This document shows, one piece after another, positions 31,330 to 39,330 of a DNA stretch of 64,000 bases. How positions within the stretch are numbered: position 1 is the first letter of the stretch; each line of letters opens with the position of its first letter. The stretch comes from Virgisporangium aurantiacum (GTDB lineage Bacteria; Actinomycetota; Actinomycetes; Mycobacteriales; Micromonosporaceae). The position numbers and the translations under genes were made by a program. The notes under the pieces were generated by a model. It was not told the DNA's origin and ran no database searches. It was given only the letters and a program-made list of their open reading frames with translations. The DNA lies in contig NZ_BOPG01000017.1 of NCBI RefSeq assembly GCF_016863635.1, positions 1 to 64,000 on the forward strand. The letters are read 5' to 3'.

Positions 31330-34300
31330 CGGTCACCTCGTATCCCTGTGCCTCCAGCCGGACGCGGGTGGCCGCGACCGCCTGGCGGCGCTGCTCGCGG
31401 TGCCGCGCGGCCCACGCGGCCAGATCGGCGGCGAGCTGGTCGTGCCGCGCCTGTACGTCGGTGGCCGCGCCCACCGCGGCGGTCGCGTCGGTCCGCGCCA
31501 GTTGTTCGGCGTCGGCGGCGGCCGCGGCGTCGGACGCGTTCTGCGCGCCGAGCGCGTCGACCTGCTGCTGGGAGCGTTGCACGGCCGCGCCGGTGGCGGT
31601 GGTGCGGCCCGCCTCGCCGGTGAGCGCGGTCGCGTCGGCGGAGAGCTTGCCCATCTGCATCGGGTGCTGCGCGTTCTGGCCGGAGACCAGCATCTTGGCC
31701 TGGGCGAGCTGGGCCATGAACCGCACCGCGTCGGCGTTGAGCTGGTTCATCTTCGCCGCGCCGCTCTCCGACACCAACGAGACCACCGCCCCGACGCCAC
31801 CGGTGACCGCCGCCCAGCCACCGAGCATCACCTCCAGCGTGGCGAACCCGGTCATCCGCGACGCCGACGAGGCGAGGCTGGTACCGGCGTCGGCCTGCCG
31901 GGTCTGCTGCTCGCGGTTGGCCGCCGCGGTGTCGGTGACGGCCGTGGCCTGCTCGGCGGTGCGGCGGTCGAGTTCGTCGACGCCGCCGGCGACCGTCACC
32001 AGCTGCTCGGCCCGGCGGGCGGTCTCGGCCTGGTCGGACTGCGCGGCCGCCGCGTCGGCGTCGGCCTGTGCCTGGCAGACGAGCAGCGTCGCGATCTCGC
32101 CGCGCATCGCCGCCAGTTGCTCGGGGGTGCCGGGCGGGCGCTCGTACGCGGGGTTGACGGGCTCGACATGACGCCCGCCCGCCCCGCCGCCGCCTCCCCC
32201 TTGGGCGATCGCGGCGGCGCTGGCCGCGTCGTTGGCGGCGTCGAGGCTGCCGACCGTCTCGTCGGTCAGCTCGGAGGCCTTCGCCCCGAACATCTTGCGT
32301 ACGAACGGCACGCTCGGCGGCACCTGCACCGGAACCGACGCCACCGGCGTGCTGCCCTTCGGGATGGTGCCGAACGGCAACTGCGCCTGCGGGCCGCCGC
32401 CCGGGTACATGGCCGGCAGGCCCGGCGCGCCCGACGCCTCCGGCTGCGGGGCGACGGTCGACACCACGCGCGGCGTCGCCGGGTCGATCTCGTAGACGTT
32501 CATGGCGTTGATCGGGTCGTTGGCGAACGGCTGATTGCCCGGTGCGTCCGGCATCCAGCCGCGTGGCAGGGCCGAGTCGTCAGCGATGGCCTCCTGACCG
32601 GCCAGCGCCCGGGCCTGGGCGTGCGCGACCGCCGCAGCGAGCGCGTCGTCGCCGTCGAAGACGTGGTCGGCCCACGAGCCGGGCTGGCCGACCCGCACCG
32701 CGTACGCCGCGTCCGGCTGGTAGTCGCCGGTTCCGGGCAGGTGCAGGGTCGCGTCGGCGTCCCAGATCTTCTTGCCGGTCAGCGGGTCGATCACCGCTTC
32801 GCCGGTCTCGCCGCGGAACGGCCCGAACTGGCGGGGGATCTCGTTGCCGTCCGCGTCGACCAGGTGGCCGTGTCCGTAGCCGAGGGAGGCCAACGGGGTC
32901 GGCTTGTCGGCGTCGGCGATCAGATTCTTGAGGCTGTTCTCGCCGCCCATGCCGCCGATGGCGACCCGCAGTTCGTTGAGGTTGGGCTCCGGGTCGAACC
33001 GGGTCCGGGGACGCACCGAGGAGGCGTCGAGCGGGTCGTCCTGGATCGTGTGCGCGATGCGCCGGGCCACGCCGGGCTGCGGTTCGTGGCCCATCAGCAG
33101 GCCGGGGATCACCGAGTCGTCGAGGTCGAGCGCCGGCTCGCCGTGCATGATCGGTTGCGTGCTCATCGGCGCGCCGTACGCGTCGACCAGGTTCGGGGTG
33201 ACGTCCGCGCCGATCGGGTTGCCGTTCGCGTCGAGCAGGCCCGGTGTGGTGGTCCGCGTCCCGGGCAGCGGGCCGCCGGCGGCGACCTGACCGTCGGCGC
33301 CGAGCACGGTCGCGTTCGGGTTCGCGGCGAGTTGCCGGGCGGCGTCGAGCTCGTCGGGCATGAGCACCAGCCGCGGCGTCGCCTCGACGAACGGCCCCTC
33401 CGGGTGGACCGGCGCCCGGGTGTTGGTGCCGGCCGCGTCGGTGGCCCGGGCGGCGCGGTTCGGGTCGGCGGGCAGGCTCAGCCGGTCGCCCGCCTTGCCG
33501 CCGGCCTTCGACCCGGCGAAACCACCGAGGACGCCACCGAGCGCGCCGGCGCTCTCGGACAACTGCCCGCCGGTCGCCTGCACGGCCCGCGGGTCGGCCT
33601 CGGACGTGAACGAATGCAGCGACCGGAACAGCAGCACCAACGACTGCCCGAGGATCTTGATGACGCCGAGCACCGCCGAGGCCAGCGACGCGCCGGTGGC
33701 GATCGCGGTCGCCGGGGTGGCCACGGCGAGCGAGCCCCCGAACGTCGGGATCGCCAACGCCCACGCGATCGCCGCCACGATGCCGGCGACCAGCCCGATC
33801 GTGTCGAGCGCGTTGCCGGCGATGTCGAGCCCCGCCACCACCGCGTCGATGTTGTTGGCCGCCCGTTCGTACCACGTGGAACCCTCACCGGCGGCGGCGA
33901 ACTTGGCGGCGAGCTCCGCGCGTCCCTCCCCGAACAACTGCCCGTAGAGCGACACCGCACCGATCGCGCCCCCGATGATCGCGCCGACCACCGGCACCGG
34001 GATCCGTCGCACGGCGAGCCGCGAGGCCGCCCGCGTGGTCAACTCGAGGGCCACACCCATGCCCGCCGCGGGCAGGACCCCGCCGCCGAGACCACCGCCG
34101 ACCTGCTCGGCAACCCAACCGGCCCGATCCGCCGACCCGGCATCCCCGACCGTCGCGGCGGCCGACCCCCACCGCTCATGCTCGGCCAACTCGTCGTCGA
34201 CCAGGACCGGATCGATGGCCGGCTGATCGACGACGGGCTGCTGATCGGGCAACCCCGACGCGCCGGAATGCACCATCGGCTCGCCCACGACCTGGGCCGG

Positions 34301-35059
34301 CCCGACGCTGCTCGCCGGATCCCGGCCCGCACCGGGACCGCCGTTCGAGGAGTCGAGCCCGGCCCGCTCTCCACCGGCGCCGCCACTGCCCGCACCGCCC
34401 GCGCCCCCGGCACCGCCATTGGCCGCGCCGCCGCCCGCGCCACCGCCCGCGCCACCGCGGCCGGCACCACCGCCGCCTGCACCGCCGCCTGCACCGCCGG
34501 GCACCTGCTCGCCGGAGATGCCAGGCCCGCCGACACCAGCCCCGCCGCCAGCGCCGCCGCTGCCGGCGCCACCACTGCCGGCGCCGCCGCCCGCACCGCC
34601 GGGCACCTGCTCGCCCGAGATGCCAGGCCCGCCCACACCAGCCCCGCCGCCGGCACCACCAGCGCCAGTCCCGCCGCCAACGCCGGCGCCACCGCCGCCC
34701 GCACCGCCGGCGCCACTGCCGCCCGAGCCGCCACCCGCGCCGCCACCGCCTGAGGTGCCTGCGCCGCCGGCACCGGTTTCCGGGGGTGCATCGGGGATGC
34801 GGGTCTGCGTCGCCAGGGACATTGCGGGAACGGCGGGCTCACCGCCGTCCATTGAAGATTGGAGCGGGTCCACCGACATGCCGGCAGGCCCGGGACCGCC
34901 GGGACCACCCGCGGACATCAGGCGGGACATCGCGCCGTTGCCGCCCGCGGTGAGGGCGTCGAGCGTCGGCGGCGCGGGCCCGAAGGGAGCCGGACCGACG
35001 GAATCGGTCGCCAACTCGGTGGGCCGGTCCGTCTCCTGCGCGCGCGTGCGGCCGGGCAT
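31313..35059 (-). CDS. Large hydrophobic Gly/Ala-rich protein, CIS cargo or effector candidate
   Basis: A 1248-residue protein of no family I can name. The N-terminus has LDALTAGGNGAMSRLMSAGG, close to the L-x-x-L-x-x-x-AGNxAxxxL motif often seen at the start of eCIS cargo. A Gly/Ala-only stretch (about 95-245) follows, then strongly hydrophobic regions at about 350-375 (VPVVGAIIGGAIGAVSLYGQ) and 416-480 (DTIGLVAGIVAAIAWALAIP), a hydrophilic middle, and a C-terminal coiled-coil region with another hydrophobic hairpin near 1070-1100. No signal peptide and no HExxH. This resembles membrane-inserting toxins or tape measures. It heads the operon with the helical-repeat and dynamin genes. Confidence 0.65.
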   Translation of the reverse strand: MPGRTRAQETDRPTELATDSVGPAPFGPAPPTLDALTAGGNGAMSRLMSAGGPGGPGPAGMSVDPLQSSMDGGEPAVPAMSLATQTRIPDAPPETGAGGAGTSGGGGAGGGSGGSGAGGAGGGGAGVGGGTGAGGAGGGAGVGGPGISGEQVPGGAGGGAGSGGAGSGGAGGGAGVGGPGISGEQVPGGAGGGAGGGGAGRGGAGGGAGGGAANGGAGGAGGAGSGGAGGERAGLDSSNGGPGAGRDPASSVGPAQVVGEPMVHSGASGLPDQQPVVDQPAIDPVLVDDELAEHERWGSAAATVGDAGSADRAGWVAEQVGGGLGGGVLPAAGMGVALELTTRAASRLAVRRIPVPVVGAIIGGAIGAVSLYGQLFGEGRAELAAKFAAAGEGSTWYERAANNIDAVVAGLDIAGNALDTIGLVAGIVAAIAWALAIPTFGGSLAVATPATAIATGASLASAVLGVIKILGQSLVLLFRSLHSFTSEADPRAVQATGGQLSESAGALGGVLGGFAGSKAGGKAGDRLSLPADPNRAARATDAAGTNTRAPVHPEGPFVEATPRLVLMPDELDAARQLAANPNATVLGADGQVAAGGPLPGTRTTTPGLLDANGNPIGADVTPNLVDAYGAPMSTQPIMHGEPALDLDDSVIPGLLMGHEPQPGVARRIAHTIQDDPLDASSVRPRTRFDPEPNLNELRVAIGGMGGENSLKNLIADADKPTPLASLGYGHGHLVDADGNEIPRQFGPFRGETGEAVIDPLTGKKIWDADATLHLPGTGDYQPDAAYAVRVGQPGSWADHVFDGDDALAAAVAHAQARALAGQEAIADDSALPRGWMPDAPGNQPFANDPINAMNVYEIDPATPRVVSTVAPQPEASGAPGLPAMYPGGGPQAQLPFGTIPKGSTPVASVPVQVPPSVPFVRKMFGAKASELTDETVGSLDAANDAASAAAIAQGGGGGGAGGRHVEPVNPAYERPPGTPEQLAAMRGEIATLLVCQAQADADAAAAQSDQAETARRAEQLVTVAGGVDELDRRTAEQATAVTDTAAANREQQTRQADAGTSLASSASRMTGFATLEVMLGGWAAVTGGVGAVVSLVSESGAAKMNQLNADAVRFMAQLAQAKMLVSGQNAQHPMQMGKLSADATALTGEAGRTTATGAAVQRSQQQVDALGAQNASDAAAAADAEQLARTDATAAVGAATDVQARHDQLAADLAAWAARHREQRRQAVAATRVRLEAQGYEVTDESTW
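34491..34651 (-). repeat. 102-bp direct repeat in the large Gly/Ala-rich gene
   Basis: Copies at 34491-34549 and 34593-34651 match in 57 of 59 bases, offset by 102 bases (34 codons). They encode GVGGPGISGEQVPGGAGG twice within an otherwise featureless Gly/Ala linker. The higher conservation of this block suggests recent duplication. Confidence 0.8.
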
Positions 35060-35198
35060 GAATCGAGGTTTGACGCACGAAGGTCAATTCGCAAGCGTCC
35101 GGGGCCGATGTGCGCGGATGTCTGCCCGTTCTCCCACCCGGTCTCGCAACGTCTCAGGATTTCGAAGGGCCCGGGCATCCTGGGGGATGATCAGACGC

Positions 35199-36734
35199 AT
35201 GGAAGGTTGGACCGACGAACTCACCGAACTCGCGCGGCGCCGGGTGCTGGCGGCCGGGCTCGGGGGGCCGGCCGCCGTCGGGCGGCAGGTGGCGAAGGGG
35301 AAGCTCACGGTCCGCGACCGCATTCACAAGCTGGTCGACGCGGACAGCTGGCGCGAAGTGGGTGAACTCGCCGGGCGGCACACGCCCGACGGGTTCACGG
35401 CCACGAACACGGTGTTCGGGCGGGCGACGATCGGCGGGCGCAGGGCGGTGGTCGTCGGCGACGACTTCACGGTCCGGGGTGGGGCGGCCGACCCGACCGG
35501 CATGGCCAAGCAGGTGTACGCGGAGAAGATGGCCGGCGAACTTCAAGTTCCGCTGATCAGGCTGCTCGACGGCACCGGTGGGGGCGGGACGGTCGAGTCG
35601 CTGCTCGACATGGGGCACACGTACGTGCCGTACAACCCCGGTTGGGACGAAGTGGTGGCGAACCTCGCGCGCATCCCGGTGATCGCGGTGGCGCTCGGGC
35701 CGGTGGCGGGGCTGGGCGCGGCCCGGCTGGTCACCAGCCACCTGTCGATCATGGTGCGGGAACTGAGCCAGGTGTTCATCGCGGGGCCGGCCGTGGTCGA
35801 GGCCGGCATGGGCGAGCGCGTCGACAAGGAGACGCTCGGCGGGTGGCGGCTCGCGGCGAAGGCCGGCACGGTCGACCTCGTCGTCGACACCGAGGACGAG
35901 GCGCTCGACCTGGCCGCCACCCTGCTGACCTACCTCCCGGCCAATGCCACCGAAAGAGCGGCCCGGGGCGAGGGCGCGGCCGTCGAGTCGGATCCGATGC
36001 TGCGGGACGCGGTGCCGAAGGACCGCCGCAAACCGTACGACATGCGGGCGATCCTGGCCCGGGTGTTCGACCCCGACAGCGTGCTCGAGGTCGGCCGCTA
36101 CCACGCTCCGTCAACGATCACCGCGCTCGCCCGCCTCGACGGCTGGCCGGTGGCGGTGCTCGCCGCCGACCCGCGCGTCTACGGCGGCGGCCTCACCGCC
36201 GAGGGCTCCGACAAGCTCACCCGGTTCGTCGACCTCGCCGAGACGTTCGGGCTGCCCGTCGTGCACCTCGTCGACCAGCCCGGGTTCGTGATCGGCAGCG
36301 CGTCCGAACGGAACGGCACCATCCGGCGCGGGGCGCGCGCGGTCGCGGCCATCTACGGGACGACGGTGCCGTGGGCGTCGGTGCTCGTCCGGCGGGTGTT
36401 CGGGGTGGCCGGCGCCGCGCACCGCCCGCACCACCGGCACACGTTCCGGGTCGCCTGGCCCAGCGGCGACTGGGGGTCGCTGCCGATCGAGGGCGGCGTG
36501 GAGGTGGCGTTCCAGCGCCGGTTCGCCGAGGCGGGCGCGGAAGCAGCCGCGATGAAGGCGGAGATCCTCGCGAAGCTGGAAGCGGTGCGGGCGCCGGCGC
36601 GTACGGCCGAGGTGTTCGGGATCGAGGACGTGATCGACCCCGCTCACACGCGTCCCCTGCTCTGTGAATGGGCCGACGACGCGTATGCGTCGTTGGCCGC
36701 CGCGCGTTCGGCGGCGCGAAATTACCGGCCCTGA
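35199..36734 (+). CDS. Acyl-CoA carboxylase beta (carboxyltransferase) subunit
   Basis: A 511-residue carboxyltransferase of the acetyl/propionyl-CoA carboxylase family, which transfers CO2 from biotin to an acyl-CoA. Crotonase-fold halves are visible: GKLTVRDRIHKLVDADSWRE, IRLLDGTGGGGTVESLL, VALGPVAGLGAARLVTSHLS in the N-terminal half; VAVLAADPRVYGGGLTAEGS, DLAETFGLPVVHLVDQPGFV, GVAGAAHRPHHRHTFRVAWP in the C-terminal half. No biotin-carboxylase subunit is adjacent, so the partner is elsewhere. ATG 35199 is preferred; ATG 35187, four codons upstream, lies directly on the GGGGG ribosome site. The 3' end overlaps the convergent acyltransferase by 13 bases. Confidence 0.9.
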   Translation: MEGWTDELTELARRRVLAAGLGGPAAVGRQVAKGKLTVRDRIHKLVDADSWREVGELAGRHTPDGFTATNTVFGRATIGGRRAVVVGDDFTVRGGAADPTGMAKQVYAEKMAGELQVPLIRLLDGTGGGGTVESLLDMGHTYVPYNPGWDEVVANLARIPVIAVALGPVAGLGAARLVTSHLSIMVRELSQVFIAGPAVVEAGMGERVDKETLGGWRLAAKAGTVDLVVDTEDEALDLAATLLTYLPANATERAARGEGAAVESDPMLRDAVPKDRRKPYDMRAILARVFDPDSVLEVGRYHAPSTITALARLDGWPVAVLAADPRVYGGGLTAEGSDKLTRFVDLAETFGLPVVHLVDQPGFVIGSASERNGTIRRGARAVAAIYGTTVPWASVLVRRVFGVAGAAHRPHHRHTFRVAWPSGDWGSLPIEGGVEVAFQRRFAEAGAEAAAMKAEILAKLEAVRAPARTAEVFGIEDVIDPAHTRPLLCEWADDAYASLAAARSAARNYRP

Positions 36735-37753
36735 TCCGCGCGTTCGCGGGTGGACTGCTCGGCGATCCAGGCGTCGATCTTCGCCCACCAGTCGTAGAGC
36801 CACGCGATGCGCGCCTCGCGACCGGCGGGGACGTCGGCCGGCGGCACCGACCACCAGCGCATCGTGAGGTGACGGTCGAGCGGCAGGCCGCGCCACACGT
36901 CGCTGACGCTGTCGAGGTCTTCGAAGCCGGTGTGCCCGACCAGCACGATGCCCGCCTCGGGCGCCGCGTCGAGGGCCGCGAGCACGCCACCGGGCTGCGG
37001 CGCCAGCACGTGCCGCAGGCGTTCGGCGCGGCGGGCCCACTGCGGCAGGCCCAGCTTGCGCAGGCGCTCGATCGCGCGGGTGCGCCGCCCGGGCGTGAAG
37101 TTGCCGCCCTCGGGAAAGATCAGGAGGACGTCGTCACTGTCGAGCCCGGTGGCGAGCGTCGCGATGTGCTCCTCGGCGCTCATCGTGCCCGGGTGCGTCG
37201 AGCGCTTGGACAGGAACCGGTTCGGCAGCCGGTTGAGCACGATGTCGATCGCCGGGTCCCATTGCAGGGTGTCCTTCAGCACGATGCGCGGCTCGCGGTC
37301 GTACCAGTTGACCAGCGCGTGCGTGATGATGAACGAGTCGCCGGGGCCGGCGTGCCGGCAGAAGATCAGCTCCGGGCGGCCGGGCGCGGCGATGTCGGGG
37401 TCCTCCCCCTCGACGTCGATGCGCAGCCGCAGCGCCGACTTCGCCTGCCGGTACAGCACCGCCAGGAACTGGCCGACCAGCACGTAGTGCGCCCGCTGGA
37501 ACCACGGCCGGCGCATCGCGAGGCCGAAGCCGGAGCCGATCCACAGGCCGAAGAGCGTGAGGAGGGCGGCGACCTCCAGCGCCAGGTAGACCGCGATCAC
37601 CCAGAGCACCCGCAGTCCACGCCGCCGGCCCGATCCGAACGGCGAGAAGATCGCCGCGATCAGCAGCCACGCCGGCATGGTCAGAAGCAGGGTGACGCAC
37701 ACCGCGAACGCCACCGGTGCGATGAGCACCCGCCGGACCCAGATCGGTGGCAC
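36722..37753 (-). CDS. Membrane-bound acyltransferase (LPLAT/PlsC-like)
   Basis: A 343-residue protein with two or three N-terminal transmembrane segments (VLIAPVAFAVCVTLLLTMPA; VIAVYLALEVAALLTLFGLW) and a lysophospholipid-acyltransferase-like domain. The HX4D catalytic motif is present as CRHAGPGDSF near residue 130, and LLIFPEGGNFTPGRRTRAIE matches the substrate-binding PEG block. It should acylate a lysophospholipid or a related glycerolipid in the membrane. GTG 37753 overlaps the patatin stop (TAGTG), giving a lipid-turnover pair: a lipase and an acyltransferase. Confidence 0.85.
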   Translation of the reverse strand: MPPIWVRRVLIAPVAFAVCVTLLLTMPAWLLIAAIFSPFGSGRRRGLRVLWVIAVYLALEVAALLTLFGLWIGSGFGLAMRRPWFQRAHYVLVGQFLAVLYRQAKSALRLRIDVEGEDPDIAAPGRPELIFCRHAGPGDSFIITHALVNWYDREPRIVLKDTLQWDPAIDIVLNRLPNRFLSKRSTHPGTMSAEEHIATLATGLDSDDVLLIFPEGGNFTPGRRTRAIERLRKLGLPQWARRAERLRHVLAPQPGGVLAALDAAPEAGIVLVGHTGFEDLDSVSDVWRGLPLDRHLTMRWWSVPPADVPAGREARIAWLYDWWAKIDAWIAEQSTRERADQGR

Positions 37754-38568
37754 TACAACGCGTCCAGGTAGGCGCAACTGGCGAGGTAGGCCCGGTCGAT
37801 GCGGGTCCGGGCGGCGCTCAGGTTCCGGTACGACAGCGGTGAGTCGTCCTTCGACGAGCCGCCGCCGGTGGGCAGCACGTGCGCCTCCGTCCCCGCCGGC
37901 AGGGCGGCCATCTCGCGGGAGAACCGGTGCCGCCGCGCGATCTCGAACGCGACCTGCGCGACGTGGAGGTGCCGCTTCGGCGGCTGCAACGGCCGGTCGA
38001 CCCGGCCCACCTGCAGCACCCAGATCGTGGTGGCGCCGAGTTCCACCGCCCGGCCGACCGGGATCGAGTTCACCACGCCGCCGTCGATGAAGTGCTCGCC
38101 GTCGACGGGCACCGGCGGCAGCAGGCCGGGCACCGCGCTCGACGCCAGCACCGCCTGCACCAGCGGGCCCTCGGTGAACCAGTGCTCCGCCGCCCGCTCG
38201 ATGCTGGCGGCGCAGCACTGGAACGGGATCGGGAGGTCCTCGATCCTCAGGTCCTCGCCGAGGGTGCGGTTGAGAATGCGCCGCAGGGGCGCCGGCGAGT
38301 GCAGGTGGGTGCGGCTGGCGAAGCGCCGGAGCTGGCGGGCGTACGAGTCGCCGTAGATCTCCTTCGTCGCCGGCGACGACCACACCGCGGCCAGTTGCGC
38401 GATGGCGTTCTCGGTGGGATCGGCCGCCACCGCGGCGCCGTTGACCGCGCCGATCGAGGTGCCGATCACCAGGTCGGGCTTGATGCCCCGTTCGAGCAGC
38501 GCCCGGAGCATGCCGACCTCGGCGGCACCGAGCACACCGCCGCCGCCGAGGACGAAGGCGGTCTTCAC
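37753..38568 (-). CDS. Patatin-like phospholipase
   Basis: A 271-residue patatin-family serine hydrolase. Oxyanion loop FVLGGGGVLGAAEVGMLRAL at 5-24, nucleophile Ser38 in GTSIGAV (G-x-S-x-G), and the Asp of HFIDGGVVNS completes the dyad. It hydrolyses acyl chains from phospholipids, probably at the inner membrane face, since there is no signal peptide. It starts with GTG overlapping the DUF1707 gene stop (GTGA) and is co-translated with the acyltransferase. All catalytic residues are present. Confidence 0.92.
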   Translation of the reverse strand: MKTAFVLGGGGVLGAAEVGMLRALLERGIKPDLVIGTSIGAVNGAAVAADPTENAIAQLAAVWSSPATKEIYGDSYARQLRRFASRTHLHSPAPLRRILNRTLGEDLRIEDLPIPFQCCAASIERAAEHWFTEGPLVQAVLASSAVPGLLPPVPVDGEHFIDGGVVNSIPVGRAVELGATTIWVLQVGRVDRPLQPPKRHLHVAQVAFEIARRHRFSREMAALPAGTEAHVLPTGGGSSKDDSPLSYRNLSAARTRIDRAYLASCAYLDAL

Positions 38569-39245
38569 TGGGGTTTCAGCTGCTTGCGCTCCAGCTTGCG
38601 CCGTTGACGTTCCTCTTTGCGTTCGAGTTTGCGCTGCTTCAGCACGTCGTCGGTGGCCTTGCGCTCGACGCTGACGCCGCCGAGCAGCGCCATGCCCTTG
38701 ACCACGACGACCGGCCCGCCCGACGTGCCGGCGCCCGCCGCGCTGTTGTCGAACCCGCCGAGGATCCCGACGCCGGCGACGTGCACCTCGGCGTCTTCCG
38801 GCACGGTGACCTGAACCCCGCCGAGGATCGCCCAGACGCGGATCACCACCTTGCGCTCGGCGAACCTGGCCTGCCGCAGGTCGATGTCGCCGCCGCCGAG
38901 CATCGCGAACGCCTCGAAGGTGCCGGGCACCACCCAGTTGCCCTTGCGCTCGAAGCCGCCCAGCAACGCGAACCCGGCGGCCGACGTGGGCTCGCCGCCG
39001 AACCGGTCGGGGTTGATGCGCTCGACCGGGGCCTCCGGCTTGACCGCCGACGGCAGGTCGCGGGTGAGCGGCTCCAGATCGGCGTAGGTGCGGGCGGCGT
39101 AGACCGAGGCGAGCCGCTCGTCGAGCTCGTCGAGCCCGATGCGGCCCTCGCCGGCCGCCTCGCGCAGCACCGCCGCCACCCGCTCCCGGTCGGCGTCGGA
39201 GGCGCGCAGCTCGCGTGGCGGCAGCGGCTCCGGGAGATTCGACAT
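38565..39245 (-). CDS. DUF1707/LiaF-like protein
   Basis: A 226-residue protein. Residues 10-65 are a DUF1707 (SHOCT-like) domain (ELRASDADRERVAAVLREAA, then GRIGLDELDERLASVYAART). Residues 85-195 form beta strands with GFALLGGFERKGNW, FEAFAMLGGGDIDL, VWAILGGVQVTVPE and GVGILGGFDNSA, the repeating pattern of LiaF-like cell-wall-stress proteins. A lysine/arginine-rich tail ends it. No membrane helix. It heads the operon with patatin and acyltransferase, so the unit may react to membrane stress. Confidence 0.88.
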   Translation of the reverse strand: MSNLPEPLPPRELRASDADRERVAAVLREAAGEGRIGLDELDERLASVYAARTYADLEPLTRDLPSAVKPEAPVERINPDRFGGEPTSAAGFALLGGFERKGNWVVPGTFEAFAMLGGGDIDLRQARFAERKVVIRVWAILGGVQVTVPEDAEVHVAGVGILGGFDNSAAGAGTSGGPVVVVKGMALLGGVSVERKATDDVLKQRKLERKEERQRRKLERKQLKPQ

Positions 39246-39330
39246 GCCGTCCAGCGTAGTTGACCGGGCCGGGCATTCACGACCGTCGCGTACGGTGGCC
39301 TTGGACAACGCGACATCACGGGGAGTTTCA

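Noticed and set aside
30971..34753. A 1260-residue plus-strand open frame opposite the large hydrophobic protein
   Set aside because: Antisense shadow: Arg/Gly/His-rich composition, no motif and no ribosome binding site, while the minus-strand frame has an eCIS-like motif and operon structure.
26895..35059. A direct iniBAC orthologue
   Set aside because: The dynamin pair recalls IniA/IniC, but no IniB N-terminal domain is seen and the partners differ; without an alignment I only note the resemblance.
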